A DNA stretch of 64,000 nucleotides from Xylanimonas allomyrinae (GTDB lineage: Bacteria > Actinomycetota > Actinomycetes > Actinomycetales > Cellulomonadaceae), in NCBI RefSeq assembly GCF_004135345.1, contig NZ_CP035495.1:3410001-3474000 (forward strand), given 5' to 3'. Shown in pieces: positions 27,217-36,910 of this stretch. The notes under the pieces are model-generated. The model was not told where the DNA came from and ran no database searches. It saw only the letters and a program-made list of their open reading frames with translations. A program made the position numbers and the translations under genes. The number at the start of each line of letters is the position of its first letter. Positions within the stretch are counted from its first letter, which is position 1.

Positions 27217-28577
27217 AGGGGTTCTCGCAGTGGGCGCCGGCACGCGCGCCCGCGACACCGTCGCCCGCCGGGAGCCGCAGCGATCTCGACGAGGGGTTGG
27301 TTGCGCTGTTCCGGCGCAAGCTGCTCGAGGAGGTCGATCTGCATGAGCTGGCGCGTCTGGACGCGGGCCAGCGGCGTGTGCGCCTGGAGCGGGTCGTGGC
27401 GCACCTGGTCTCGACCGAGGGCGTCATCCTCACGACGCGTGAGCGCAACGCGCTCATCCGCCGCGTGGTCGACGAGGCGGTGGGACTGGGCGTGCTCGAA
27501 CCGCTGCTCGCGGACGAGACGGTCTCGGAGATCATGATCAACGGGCACCAGACGATCTACGTGGAACGCTTCGGCCAGGTCGAACGCGTCCCGACGGCGT
27601 TCGCCTCCGAGGAACAGCTGCGCCAGACGATCGACCGCATCGTCTCGACCGTCAACCGGCGTGTGGACGAGTCCAGCCCGATGGTCGACGCCCGCCTGCC
27701 CGCCGACGACCGCATGCCACGCGGCGCCCGCGTGCACGTGGTGCTCCCACCGCTGGCCCTGGGCGGACCGACCGTGACGATCCGCCTGTTCCCCAAGGCG
27801 TACGGCCTGGACGAGCTGCTCAACCGGCGCAGCCTCGACCAGACCACGGCCGAGCTCCTGGCGGCGTGCGTGCGGGCGCGGCTCAACATCATCGTCTCGG
27901 GCGGCACCTCGTCAGGCAAGACGACGCTGCTCAACGCACTGTCGGCGTTCATCCAGCCGCGTCAACGCATCATCACCATCGAGGACGCCGCCGAGCTCTC
28001 GCTCTCCCAGGAGCACGTGGTGCGCCTGGAGACACGCCCGGCCAACGTCGAGGGCCGCGGCCAGGTCACGATCCGTGACCTGGTCCGCAACGCGCTGCGC
28101 ATGCGCCCCGACCGGGTCATCGTCGGGGAGGTCCGTGGCGGTGAGGCCCTCGACATGCTCCAGGCCATGAACACCGGCCACGAGGGCTCGCTCGCGACCG
28201 TGCACGCCAACACCACGGTCGACGCGCTGATCCGCCTGGAGACGCTCGCGTCGATGAGTGACGTCGAGGTCCCCTTCACCGCCCTGCGCGACCAGGTCAA
28301 CGGCGCCGTCGACATCGTCGTCCAGCTCCTGCGCGGCTCGGACGGCGCCCGCCGGGTCGTCGCCGTCGACTGGGTCTCCTCACGACACCGCGAGGACTTC
28401 CGCGTCGACCACCTCATGCACTGGGACCCCGAAGGCATCGGCGAGTCCGGCACACGCGGACGCTTCGTCGTCCACCCACTACCCCCACCCCTGCTCGACC
28501 GCCTCCGCATCGCCGGAGAACCGGTCGGCGTGCCGCGTGCCGACGAGCTCGAGCAGACATGGAGGAGGTCCCGATGA
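27213..28577 (+). CDS. cpaF: Tad pilus assembly ATPase CpaF/TadA
   Basis: Hexameric secretion ATPase that powers pilus assembly, 454 residues, cytoplasmic. Visible motifs are Walker [12 protein letters not shown] near residue 230, the Asp box ([11 protein letters not shown]-like segment), Walker [16 protein letters not shown] and the His box [12 protein letters not shown]. An N-terminal helical domain precedes the core. The start overlaps the pseudopilin gene (ATGA) and the stop overlaps tadB. No missing residue was seen. Confidence 0.96.
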   Translation: MKGFSQWAPARAPATPSPAGSRSDLDEGLVALFRRKLLEEVDLHELARLDAGQRRVRLERVVAHLVSTEGVILTTRERNALIRRVVDEAVGLGVLEPLLADETVSEIMINGHQTIYVERFGQVERVPTAFASEEQLRQTIDRIVSTVNRRVDESSPMVDARLPADDRMPRGARVHVVLPPLALGGPTVTIRLFPKAYGLDELLNRRSLDQTTAELLAACVRARLNIIVSGGTSSGKTTLLNALSAFIQPRQRIITIEDAAELSLSQEHVVRLETRPANVEGRGQVTIRDLVRNALRMRPDRVIVGEVRGGEALDMLQAMNTGHEGSLATVHANTTVDALIRLETLASMSDVEVPFTALRDQVNGAVDIVVQLLRGSDGARRVVAVDWVSSRHREDFRVDHLMHWDPEGIGESGTRGRFVVHPLPPPLLDRLRIAGEPVGVPRADELEQTWRRSR

Positions 28578-29500
28578 TGATGCTGCTGCTGCTCGGGCTC
28601 TCGTTCCTGCTGTGCCTGTGCCTGGTCGTCGGGCTCGCGGACCTGCTCACGGTCGCCCGGCGGCGGAGGGACCTGGTCAGCGCCCTCGAGGCGATCGACG
28701 ACCGGTCGTTCGGCAAGCGCATCGTGCGCTGGGACCGCGCGTTCCGCCGCACGCGCCCCGGAAGGTGGGTCGAACGCCAGCTCCTTCTCGCGGGCCTGGA
28801 GCAGCAGCGCCCGCTGGTCGTCGTCGCGGTGGCGACCAGCGGCGGCATCGCGCTCGGGTGGACGCTCGCCGCCGGCCTCGCACCGGTGTTCGGTGCGCTC
28901 GGTCTGGTCGCGGCCGTCGCCGGGATCCGCGGGTACCTGGAGCGCGGCCGTGAACGCCGCAGGGAACAGTTCATCGCCCAGATGCCCGAGCTCGCGCGGG
29001 TCCTGTCGAACGCGACGAGCGCGGGCCTGTCGATCACCGGTGCGATCGGCGTGGCGGCGTCCGAGCTCGCCATGCCTGCCGGCGTCGAGCTGGGCCGGGT
29101 CTCCTCCCGGATGCGGTTCGGTGCGAGCCTCGAGGACGCCATGGCGGAGCTCGAGAGCCGGCTGCCGTCCCGCGAGGTCGGCGTCCTCGTCTCGACGCTG
29201 CTGGTCAGTGCACGCAGCGGCGGATCCCTGGTCAGCGCGCTGCGGGACATCGCCGACACGCTCGAGGAGCGCAAGGAGGTGCGCCGCGAGATCCGCACCA
29301 CGCTCGCCGAGTCCACCTCGACCGGCTACCTCGTCATCCTGCTCGGGATCGGCCTGCTGTTCCTCCTCAACACCATCCAGCCCGGCACCGTCCAGGCCAT
29401 GACGACCCACTGGGTGGGCCAGCTCGCCCTCGTGGTCTCCGGCTCCATGTTCGCGGGCGGGTTCGTGCTCATCCGCCGCATGACGAGGTTCGACGGATGA
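28574..29500 (+). CDS. tadB: Tad pilus inner-membrane protein TadB (T2SSF)
   Basis: A 308-residue polytopic protein of the type II secretion F family, a platform protein that turns with the ATPase. N-terminal helices (about 1-25 and 85-115), a T2SSF cytoplasmic domain (about 140-260, with [18 protein letters not shown] and [19 protein letters not shown]) and C-terminal helices are visible. The ATG at 28574 overlaps the cpaF stop and has GGAGGAGG six bases upstream. An in-frame ATG at 28559 would use no such site. Confidence 0.9.
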   Translation: MMMLLLLGLSFLLCLCLVVGLADLLTVARRRRDLVSALEAIDDRSFGKRIVRWDRAFRRTRPGRWVERQLLLAGLEQQRPLVVVAVATSGGIALGWTLAAGLAPVFGALGLVAAVAGIRGYLERGRERRREQFIAQMPELARVLSNATSAGLSITGAIGVAASELAMPAGVELGRVSSRMRFGASLEDAMAELESRLPSREVGVLVSTLLVSARSGGSLVSALRDIADTLEERKEVRREIRTTLAESTSTGYLVILLGIGLLFLLNTIQPGTVQAMTTHWVGQLALVVSGSMFAGGFVLIRRMTRFDG

Positions 29501-30411
29501 CGACGCTGCTGCTGGCGGCGGCTGCGGGTGGAGGGGCGGCCGCAGCCACCGTCCTGCTGCTCGTCGGGCTGCGCTGGGCGCGCTCGGACGCGCTCGATCT
29601 GCTCGAGGTGGACGACCTGGTGCTGCTGCGCAAGGAGCAGCGCAAGAGAGCCGAGGGAGAAGGCGTGCTGGCGCGCGCGGGCCGTGGGCAGGTGCCGCGG
29701 CTGCGGCGGCTGCTGGGCCCGGCGCGCGTGGCGGCCCTGCAGAGGCGCATCGACGAGGCCGGGCGGCCCGGCGGGCTCACCATCGATCTGTTCCTGCAGC
29801 AGTGCGCGCAGTGGATGCTTGTCACCTCGCCGCTCGTGGTGGTGTTCCTGCTTCAGCGCAACTTCCTGGCCATCCCGTTCTGCCTTCTTCTTCCGGTGCT
29901 GCTGCCGCTCATGCGGCTCGCCTCCGAGCGACGCAAGCGCCGCGAACGCATGGAGCGTGACCTGCCCGACTTCCTCGACGTCCTCGCCGTGACCGTCATC
30001 GCAGGCGTGACGTTCCGCGCGGCGCTGGCCCGGGTCTCGGCCCGGTTCGACGGGCCGCTGGCCGACGAGGTCACGCTCACGCTGCACCAGATCGCCAACG
30101 GCGCGTCGGTGCGCGAGGCGTTCGACGACATGCGGGCCCGTTCGGCGTCGGAGCCCATGGCGCAGTTCGTCTCCGCCCTGTTGCAGTCGCAGGAGCTGGG
30201 GGCGCCGCTCGCGGAGTCGCTCAGCCAGATCGCCGAGGACATCCGGCGTGACAGCGCTCAGCGCCAGCGTCAGGCGGCGGCCAAGATGTCGCCGCGCGTG
30301 ACGCTGGTGAGCTCGATGGTCCTGCTCCCCGCGTCGCTGATCCTCGTGGTGGTGGGGCTCGTGCTCGGGCTCGACATCGACTTCGGGGCGCTCCTCGGAG
30401 GCGCGGGATGA
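29497..30411 (+). CDS. tadC: Tad pilus inner-membrane protein TadC (T2SSF)
   Basis: A 304-residue partner of TadB. A first helix (about 5-22), a helix pair (about 110-140), a T2SSF domain (about 155-275, with [23 protein letters not shown] and [20 protein letters not shown]) and a last helix are visible. The ATG overlaps the tadB stop. TadB and TadC together form the membrane platform of the Flp pilus machine. Confidence 0.9.
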   Translation: MTTLLLAAAAGGGAAAATVLLLVGLRWARSDALDLLEVDDLVLLRKEQRKRAEGEGVLARAGRGQVPRLRRLLGPARVAALQRRIDEAGRPGGLTIDLFLQQCAQWMLVTSPLVVVFLLQRNFLAIPFCLLLPVLLPLMRLASERRKRRERMERDLPDFLDVLAVTVIAGVTFRAALARVSARFDGPLADEVTLTLHQIANGASVREAFDDMRARSASEPMAQFVSALLQSQELGAPLAESLSQIAEDIRRDSAQRQRQAAAKMSPRVTLVSSMVLLPASLILVVVGLVLGLDIDFGALLGGAG

Positions 30412-31604
30412 GCGCCGTGATCAGCGAGGGCGAGCGCGACGAGTTCACGCGTCGGCTGATCGGCATCTGCATGCTCGTGCGGCTCGTGGCGATCCTGGTC
30501 GCGTTCGCCGGGCTCGCGGGCCAGATACTGACGCCGGCCCTGCTGCTGTGCGCCCTCGTGCAGAGCGTGACGGGTCTGGCACTGCTCATGTCGGCTCGGG
30601 TGGGCGCGTTCGTCGCCAACCACCCGCTCGCGTTCGTCGCCGACGTGCTGATCTCGCTCGGGGTCGTCGCGGTGCTGGGGACGGAGAGCCCGCTCGTGCT
30701 GGCCACGATGTCGACGGCGATCGTCACCGGCTTCCTGTTCACGCGCCCGGTGGCGGCGACGTGCGCCGTCGTGCTCGTGGCGGGCCACCTGCTGGTGTCC
30801 GCGCTGCGGTACCCGGTCGGCGCGGGCTTCATGACCACGATCGGCGTGCCGGCCATCTACGTCGGCCTCGTCGCGATCGGCGGTGCGTCCCGGCACGCGC
30901 ACGCAGCCCAGGTGGAGTCCGGCCGCGACGCCGCGGCGGCGCTCCTGGCGGCCGCCGCGGCGGACGAGCGCGCCCGCCTGGCACGGGAGATGCACGACTC
31001 GCTCGGCAAGACGCTCCACGGCGTCGCCCTCGGCGCGGACGCGCTGCCGCAGCTCGTCGAGAACGACCCTGCCGCAGCCCGCGACTACGCGGCGGACCTC
31101 GCGCGAGGAGCCGGCCGCGCGGCCCGCGAAGCGCGCCAGATCCTCGTCCGGCTGCGCGCCGACCAGCCCGACCGCCCGCTCGCCGACGTGCTGCGAGGTC
31201 GGTGCGACGCCTGGCAGGAGGAGACGGGTGTGCCGTGCACTCTCCACGTCGACGGTGCCGTGGACCTGCCCACCGACGCCCGGTACGAGGTCCTGGCCAT
31301 CGTCGCCGAGGCGATGGAGAACGCGCGCCGCCATGCCGAGCCGAGGAGCGTGGTCGTGAGGCTCGCTGGCGCCGCAGGGGGAGCGGTGGAGATCTCTGTC
31401 ACGGACGACGGCAAGGGCTTCGTGCCGGACCCCGACGGTCGCAGCCCGTACGGGCGATTCGGGCTCACCGGCATGGCCGAGCGCGCGGCCGAGGCGGGGA
31501 TCTCGCTCGTGATCAGGTCGGCGCCCGCGCAAGGAACGACGGTCGCCGTCCGGTCGCCGGCCGTGCACCTCGGCGACGCCGTCGTCAGGACGCCCGATGA
31601 GTGA
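30408..31604 (+). CDS. Membrane sensor histidine kinase (HisKA_3 type)
   Basis: A 398-residue sensor kinase. Six hydrophobic segments fill residues 20-165. The dimerisation/phosphorylation helix ARLAREMHDSLGKTLHGV (phospho-His near residue 200) is of the HisKA_3 (NarX/DesK) class. The ATPase domain shows ENARRHAEP, DDGKGF and GRFGLTGMAERA. It overlaps tadC by 4 bp and the next regulator by 8 bp, so it is in the tad operon and probably adjusts pilus expression. The signal is unknown. It has no large extracytoplasmic domain, which suggests membrane-embedded sensing. Confidence 0.92.
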   Translation: MSAVISEGERDEFTRRLIGICMLVRLVAILVAFAGLAGQILTPALLLCALVQSVTGLALLMSARVGAFVANHPLAFVADVLISLGVVAVLGTESPLVLATMSTAIVTGFLFTRPVAATCAVVLVAGHLLVSALRYPVGAGFMTTIGVPAIYVGLVAIGGASRHAHAAQVESGRDAAAALLAAAAADERARLAREMHDSLGKTLHGVALGADALPQLVENDPAAARDYAADLARGAGRAAREARQILVRLRADQPDRPLADVLRGRCDAWQEETGVPCTLHVDGAVDLPTDARYEVLAIVAEAMENARRHAEPRSVVVRLAGAAGGAVEISVTDDGKGFVPDPDGRSPYGRFGLTGMAERAAEAGISLVIRSAPAQGTTVAVRSPAVHLGDAVVRTPDE

Positions 31605-32265
31605 CGCCGTCGCCGAGGCGCAACGGTCCGCGCCGGTCAGCGTCGTGGTCGTCGACGACAACGACGTCGTTCGCACGGGCCTGCGTGCGCTGCTGCGCTC
31701 CAGCCCACGCCTGCGCGTCGTCGGCGAGGCCGCGGACGGCGACGAGGCAGTGCGGGTCGTGCGCGCGATGCGCCCCGACGTCACGCTTCTCGACGTGCGG
31801 ATGCCGCGTCGCGACGGCGTCCAGGTGCTCGCCCAGGTCGCGGACTGCACCAGGGCTCTCATGCTCACCTACGCGGAGGCGCCCGACGTCGTGCGTGCCG
31901 CGCTGGCCGCCGGTGCGTCCGGATATCTCGTCCACGGGCACTTCACGGCGGAGGAGCTCACCCTCGCGGTGCTCTCCGTCGCCGGTGGCAGCCTGCTGTT
32001 CGCGGGCCCTTCGGTCGCGGCCGTCCGCTCCGGGCTGCAGCCCGCATCGGAGGAGACCGCCTACCGGGCCGGCTTCGGGCTCTCGGCGCGTGAGCTCGAG
32101 GTGATGGAGCTCGTGGCGAAGGGCGAGGGGAACCGGGCAATCTCCAAGGCTCTGTTCTTGTCGGAGAAGACGGTCAAGAACCACGTCAACCACGTCTTCG
32201 CGAAGCTCGGTGTGGTCTCGCGCGCCGAGGCGGTCGCCGTGTGGCTCGGTCAGGTGAGCCGGTGA
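31597..32265 (+). CDS. NarL/LuxR-type response regulator
   Basis: A 222-residue regulator paired with the kinase immediately upstream. The receiver domain (residues about 10-125) has the acidic pair in VVVDDNDVV and the phospho-acceptor Asp in VTLLDVRMPRRDG. The LuxR helix-turn-helix (about 155-215) has LSARELEVMELVAKGEGNRA and SEKTVKNHVNHVFAKL. It may control the flp pilin gene that follows after 132 bp. No operator is recognisable. Confidence 0.94.
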   Translation: MSDAVAEAQRSAPVSVVVVDDNDVVRTGLRALLRSSPRLRVVGEAADGDEAVRVVRAMRPDVTLLDVRMPRRDGVQVLAQVADCTRALMLTYAEAPDVVRAALAAGASGYLVHGHFTAEELTLAVLSVAGGSLLFAGPSVAAVRSGLQPASEETAYRAGFGLSARELEVMELVAKGEGNRAISKALFLSEKTVKNHVNHVFAKLGVVSRAEAVAVWLGQVSR

Positions 32266-32278
32266 GCCGGCCGGTAAT

Positions 32279-32298
32279 TGGGCCCGGAACTGGGCCCA
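32279..32298. terminator. Short hairpin between response regulator and flp
   Basis: TGGGCCC (32279-32285) and GGGCCCA (32292-32298) pair around a GGAACT loop, 13 bp after the regulator stop and before the pilin leader. There is no T-tract. It could end part of the upstream transcripts or protect the pilin mRNA 5' end. Confidence 0.4.
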
Positions 32299-32397
32299 GG
32301 GGCCCGGCGCGAGCGAGCCGCGGATCGTTAGTTTCGAGGTGTCGAGAAGGCGCCCGGCAGATTCGCCGGACGCCACGCCATCTGAAGGAGGAGCACC

Positions 32398-32592
32398 ATG
32401 ACACGCGCGTTCATCAAGACCAAGTACCGGATCCAGCAGGCTCTCGAGGGCCGCGAGCGCGGCGCCAGCACGATCGAGTACTTCGGTGTGGTCGTCGTCG
32501 CCGTGATGCTCATCGTGGCGATGATCGCGGCCTTCCGGGGCTTCAACCTGGGCGCCAAGATCACGACCGAGCTCAACAAGATCCAGGGTTGA
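32398..32592 (+). CDS. flp: Flp-type pilin
   Basis: Major subunit of the Tad pilus, 64 residues. A basic leader of 22 residues ends in ERG, followed by ASTIEYFGV with Glu at +5 of the mature form, and then a hydrophobic helix of about 20 residues. A strong AAGGAGGAG ribosome-binding site nine bases before the ATG fits high expression. The A24 peptidase at 23015 should cut after Gly22. It follows a 132-bp gap that probably holds its own promoter. Confidence 0.95.
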   Translation: MTRAFIKTKYRIQQALEGRERGASTIEYFGVVVVAVMLIVAMIAAFRGFNLGAKITTELNKIQG

Positions 32593-33308
32593 TGATCAGA
32601 CTCCGAGACGCCGACGAGGGCGCGGCCACCAGCGGGACGCTGGCCGTCGCCTTCGTCGGCGTCGTGGCGCTCGTCTTCATGGCGACGCTGCCGCTCCTGC
32701 GGGCCACGGATCACTCGGCCCGGAGCCACACCGCGGCGGAGGCGGCGGCCCTCGCCGGAGCCCGGCACGTGAGCGAGCACTTCCTCGAGGAGCTTGCGGG
32801 CGTGACGTTCGGCTCCCTTGCCGGTCGCGGAGACCTCGCCGCGAGGTGGGTCGGGCGCGCGCAGGGTCCCGCTCTCGGTTACCGGGCAGCCTCGGACTAC
32901 GCCGCGGCCAACGACGCCCTGGTGCGTCCGGACTGGTACCGCTACGACTTCAGGCGCAGCACGGTGGCTGTGCGGGCGCAGCTGCGTGAGCCCGGTCCCA
33001 ACGGCAGGCGCGCCGAGTCCGACGCGACGGCCGAGGTGGGCCTGAACCTCGCCTCGTGCCGCCTGGACGCCGCCCGCGAGGAGATCCCGCCGCCCCCGCC
33101 CCCGCCCCCGCCGCCGGAGCCCGAGGACGGAGAGGCCCCCGAGCCGCCCCCGCCCGCAGCCGAGCCGCCCCCGCCGCAGTACACGCCGTGGGAGTTCACC
33201 TTCTCGTGCCAAGGCACGGCGACGCTGCACGGCAAGCACCTCGGGGCCTTGCTGGACCAGGCCCGGGCCCTTGTGGAGCGGGCGGTCGAGCCCCGTCTCG
33301 TGCGATGA
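32592..33308 (+). CDS. TadG-like membrane protein with polyproline tail region
   Basis: A 238-residue protein. The N-terminus (ADEGAATSGTLAVAFVG and a membrane helix) resembles TadG/Rv3654c-like helicase-secretion neighbourhood proteins, but Glu at +5 of a pilin site is missing (Gly instead). A helix with AAEAAALAGARHVSE is typical of TadG. The second half has a run of about ten prolines near residues 165-175 and further Pro-Glu repeats, then a Cys-containing end. The ATG shares its A with the pilin stop (TGATG). A minor surface component of the pilus is likely. Confidence 0.7.
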   Translation: MIRLRDADEGAATSGTLAVAFVGVVALVFMATLPLLRATDHSARSHTAAEAAALAGARHVSEHFLEELAGVTFGSLAGRGDLAARWVGRAQGPALGYRAASDYAAANDALVRPDWYRYDFRRSTVAVRAQLREPGPNGRRAESDATAEVGLNLASCRLDAAREEIPPPPPPPPPPEPEDGEAPEPPPPAAEPPPPQYTPWEFTFSCQGTATLHGKHLGALLDQARALVERAVEPRLVR

Positions 33309-33388
33309 GGCAGGGCCGCGCGCCGAGCCCATGACAGTGACCCTGCGACGTGTGCTCGCGCGTCGCCAACGACGGTGAGAGGACCGAC

Positions 33389-34987
33389 ATGACGCGACGA
33401 CACTCCCCGCGCACGGCGGCGCGAACCACCGCGGCGCTGGCGGGAGCCGTGCTGCTCCTGGCAGCGTGCACCGGCGAGGAAGCTGGCCCGGGCGGCGCGA
33501 CCTCCGGCACCGCGACGCCGCAGGCGAGCGGCGACGCCCAGTCGCCGACGCCGGGCCCGGACGACGTCGCGACGTCGTTCACGATGGCGATCGGCGGCGG
33601 CGAGGTGGAGGTCGACGTCCACCCGCTGGTCCGTTCGGACGAGCACGTGGTGCTGACCTACGACCTGCGCCCGACGGCGGGTCCCGGCGACGCCGGCGAC
33701 AGCCTCGGGGCCAACGTCCTGTATGACGACGTCACCAGCCAGCGGGTGCCCGGCGGAGCGGTGCGGCTCGTCGACGTCCCGTCCGGGCGCGTCCACCTCC
33801 CGGGCGTCGACGCCGACGGCTACGGCGTCGGCGAGCCGTCCGACCTGCCGACCGTGCCGGCCGAGGGCGTGCGGGTCCAGCGCGCCTACGCGGCTCCGGA
33901 GGCCGGCACGGAGGTGCTCTCCGCCCTGTTCCCCGGCGCTTTGGTCCCGGACGTGCCCGTCGTCGACGGCCCCGTCCCGTCGCCGGCCCTCGATGACGAC
34001 GGCGCCGAGCCGATATCGCTCGACGCGGTGGCAGAGGCGCCCGTGACCGAGGCCAGCCGGTTCACGCGGCAGCTCGACGGCGCCGTCCAGGTCATCGAGT
34101 CCAGCGAGCAGGTGCAGGTGAGCCTGGGCAGCGACGTCCTCTTCGCGACGGACTCGGCGGAGCTCACCGAGGCGGCGCAGGCCGCCCTGGCCGAGGCCGC
34201 GAACCAGCTCAAGAGCCACGCACCCGGTGTGGTCGACGTCGTGGGCCACACCGACGACGTCGGCGACGAAGCCTCCAACCAGTCGTTGTCGGAGCGGCGG
34301 GCCGCCTCCGTCGCGGGGGCGCTCGAGACGCTGATCGACACCTCGGACTACGAGCTGCGGCAGTCCGGCCGCGGCGAGAGCGAGCCGCTCGTGGCGAACG
34401 ACTCGGACGGAAACCGCCAGCTCAACCGACGGGTCGTGCTGAGCCTGACCTCCACGGCGACTCACCGGGCGCCCGTGGAGACGGCTGGTGAGACCCCGCC
34501 CTTCGAGGACGGCCCGGTCGCCACGGGTGCCGAGGGGGTCGTGCTCGACGGCACGCGCCAGGTCCGGATCACGGCGCCCGAGGTGCGCCGCGTGGGCGAC
34601 GACGCTCTGCTGGTCACCATCCAGGTCGAAGCGCTCGATGACGAGGTCGACTCGAACTTCGGGTTCGGTGGCCTGAGCAGCGTCTTCTCGTACCGCGGGG
34701 ACGGGACGGTGTATCCGCAGAACGCGCTCGGCGTCGCGCTCGTGACCGGCGCGACGGCCGTCTACCCGTTCGACTACCTGCTCTCCACGAGGGACAACGG
34801 CGTGCAGGACTGGCGCCCGCTGGCCGACCTCGACACGCTCCAGCAGATCGACGGCGGGAAGACGGCCACGTTCGTGGGCCTCTACCCCGCGATCTCCGAT
34901 GCGGACACCGCCACGGTCCAGGTGGGCCGGGGCCTGGGAGCGCAACCGTTCCGCCTGACCGACATCCCGGTGGTCGACGGCGACTGA
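33389..34987 (+). CDS. Lipoprotein with central OmpA domain
   Basis: A 532-residue lipoprotein with lipobox LAAC (Cys27). Order: Thr/Gly linker; first beta-rich domain (about 60-225); OmpA-like domain (about 244-354) with LFATDSAELTEAAQ, VGHTDDVGD and NRRVVLSL; and a last beta-rich domain (about 390-530). It looks like a one-chain version of the two-gene lipoprotein-OmpA module seen at 9158 and 16681, with the lipid anchor and the wall-binding domain fused. Its position at the end of the tad operon suggests that it ties the pilus machinery to the cell wall, which is an inference. The ATG is preferred; GTGAGAGGA lies upstream. Confidence 0.85.
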   Translation: MTRRHSPRTAARTTAALAGAVLLLAACTGEEAGPGGATSGTATPQASGDAQSPTPGPDDVATSFTMAIGGGEVEVDVHPLVRSDEHVVLTYDLRPTAGPGDAGDSLGANVLYDDVTSQRVPGGAVRLVDVPSGRVHLPGVDADGYGVGEPSDLPTVPAEGVRVQRAYAAPEAGTEVLSALFPGALVPDVPVVDGPVPSPALDDDGAEPISLDAVAEAPVTEASRFTRQLDGAVQVIESSEQVQVSLGSDVLFATDSAELTEAAQAALAEAANQLKSHAPGVVDVVGHTDDVGDEASNQSLSERRAASVAGALETLIDTSDYELRQSGRGESEPLVANDSDGNRQLNRRVVLSLTSTATHRAPVETAGETPPFEDGPVATGAEGVVLDGTRQVRITAPEVRRVGDDALLVTIQVEALDDEVDSNFGFGGLSSVFSYRGDGTVYPQNALGVALVTGATAVYPFDYLLSTRDNGVQDWRPLADLDTLQQIDGGKTATFVGLYPAISDADTATVQVGRGLGAQPFRLTDIPVVDGD

Positions 34988-35019
34988 ACGCCGGTCGAGA
35001 CGAGCTGCGAGGAGGCATT

Positions 35020-36336
35020 GTGCGCGTGCAAGCGTCGGACGAGAGAGGTAGCTCACCCTTGGAGCTGCTCGGCATCACGATGTCGGTGGTGGTGCTCGTG
35101 ACCGCTGTCACGGTGGCGATGGTGGGTTTCGACCTGGGGCCGAGAGTCGCCGCCCAGTTGTGCAAGATCGTGCCCGGCGCCTCGTGCGAGGAACCTGGGC
35201 CGGCGCGCTCGGCGGCCGATCACGTCCCGCCCGAGCCGTGTGTCGTCGGCGGCGACGGCGGCGCAGTGCGAGGGTCGGTCGCCGCGGGCATCAAGATCGA
35301 CGGCGGCTACACCTGGTTCATCGAGGAGCTCGGCAACGGCCAGTACCGGTTGTCCCGGACGGCAGAGCAGGGGGTCGGGGCAGAGACGGGCGCGGGGTTC
35401 GACGTGTCGGTCACGCTGGACGGCAGCCGGTTCGGGGCGGCGTTGTCTGCGGGTGCGGCGGTCACCGCCGCACTGCGCGAGGGCGACGTCTACTACGCGT
35501 CCAGCGACGCCGAGGCGCAGGAGATCCTGCATGCGGCGCTGGCTGACGACGTGAAGGACCGGGTCGTCGGTGACAGCTGGTGGGGACGTGACGCCGTCGA
35601 CTGGTTGACCCTCGCGTCCGACAAGGAGCAGCGCGAGCCCGAGTCGACCTTCGTCAAGGCCGGCGTCGACGCGACGGCGCAGGCCGCCGCGACGCTGCTG
35701 GACCTGGACGCGAGCGCCGGCGTGGAGGCCGGGGACTTCCTGGGGCGGACGACGTACCGGGACGGCCGTACGACCGACCACTTCACCTCCAGCTCGAGCG
35801 CCTCCGTCCAGGCGAGCACTGTGACGGATCAGGCCGGGGCGTCTGCCGCAGGCGCCCTCGGGATCGAGCTCGACCGGGACAAGGACGGCAACCCGACGGC
35901 GATGCGAATCGTCTCGACGAGCTCGGCGCACGCGGATGTCGCCAGCTGGGACAACCCGGCCTCCGACCCCCGGTACACGCAGACCACGTGGGAGGTGCCC
36001 CTGAAGAGCGCCGAGGACCGAGCCATCGCAGCGGGCATCGCACGCGAGCTCGGCCTGTCGATCGTCGACCTGGCCACGTCGACCGCGCGGCTCGCGCCCG
36101 ACCCGACACGCCTGGCCGCGAGCTTGGCGCAGTTCGACAACTTCGCCAAGACGAAGGGCTACGTATGGGTGCAGGAGTACGAGCTGGGCGACTCCACGTA
36201 CGGGGCAAACTTCGACGCCAAGTGGTTGCTGGAAGCAGGTCTCTCGGCGGAGTACACGGGCAGCAGCCGCAAGGCGACGTCGTACAAGTACTGGGACGGT
36301 ACGCAGTTCGCGGACCGCGCCGGGTGCGTGGCGTAG
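35020..36336 (+). CDS. Large protein with a class III prepilin-like N-terminus
   Basis: A 438-residue protein of unknown family. The first residues MRVQASDERG then SSPLELLG look like a prepilin cleavage site with Glu at +5, and a hydrophobic helix (about residues 14-36) follows. The remaining 400 residues are polar, rich in Ala/Ser/Asp and Tyr, with pairs of cysteines near the start (CKIVPGASC) and no recognised motif. Much of it looks like beta strands and helices of a secreted protein. It could be a pilus-tip or surface pseudopilin. The GTG start has GAGGAGG eight bases upstream; a TTG lies two bases before it, out of frame. Confidence 0.75.
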   Translation: MRVQASDERGSSPLELLGITMSVVVLVTAVTVAMVGFDLGPRVAAQLCKIVPGASCEEPGPARSAADHVPPEPCVVGGDGGAVRGSVAAGIKIDGGYTWFIEELGNGQYRLSRTAEQGVGAETGAGFDVSVTLDGSRFGAALSAGAAVTAALREGDVYYASSDAEAQEILHAALADDVKDRVVGDSWWGRDAVDWLTLASDKEQREPESTFVKAGVDATAQAAATLLDLDASAGVEAGDFLGRTTYRDGRTTDHFTSSSSASVQASTVTDQAGASAAGALGIELDRDKDGNPTAMRIVSTSSAHADVASWDNPASDPRYTQTTWEVPLKSAEDRAIAAGIARELGLSIVDLATSTARLAPDPTRLAASLAQFDNFAKTKGYVWVQEYELGDSTYGANFDAKWLLEAGLSAEYTGSSRKATSYKYWDGTQFADRAGCVA

Positions 36337-36359
36337 GTGGGCCGACGGGGAGGAATGTC

Positions 36360-36910
36360 ATGAGATTGCGTGGTCGGAGCTTCTCGGCGGTGTGCGCCGG
36401 GCTCGCCGCGACTGCCGGCCTTGTGGTGGCTTGCGCGCCGGGACGCCCCGCGCCCGACGTCGACCCGAGCTGGACGACGCACACGCTCGGCCCGGTCACC
36501 TTCCGGACACCGCCAGAGTGGGCGGAGCTCGAGTCGACGGCGCAGACGTTGACGGTCGGTGAGGAGAGCGACGCGGCGGTGCGCCCCGGCGTGAGCGCGA
36601 CGGTCCTTGACGACCCTGCGATGGATGCGGCGGCCGAGGCGCGGTCGCTGGTGGTGCGTGAGCAGGCGACCCGCGGGCCCAGGACGTGCACAGCCAGGAG
36701 GTCGACGTCCCCGGCGCGCGGGCAGCGGTCGAGGTCTCGCTGTGGAGCGTGCAGCCCACCGCCGGCGGCGACACGCACGTGCGGTGGCGCTGGCTGGTCG
36801 CCGACCTCACCGACGGGAGGCAGGCGCTCGTCGGGGTCCTCGGCGTCCGGGAGACGTTCGAGGCCCTGCCGCTCGACGAGGTCTTCGACTCGGTGGAGCT
36901 CGCTCCGTGA
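36360..36910 (+). pseudogene. Lipoprotein, apparent single-base frameshift
   Basis: About 183 residues if repaired. The lipobox VVAC (Cys25) follows a typical signal. The mature part has the look of small secreted PsbP/DUF1795-like proteins (FRTPPEWAELESTAQ near the start, VFDSVELAP at the end), but this is only a resemblance. The frame opened at 36360 loses homology-like composition after REQATRG. Adding one G to the GGG run at about 36675-36677 continues as AQDVHSQEVDVPGARAAVEV to the stop at 36910, which overlaps the next GTG. The tight operon spacing argues that the gene is intact in nature. Confidence 0.65.
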
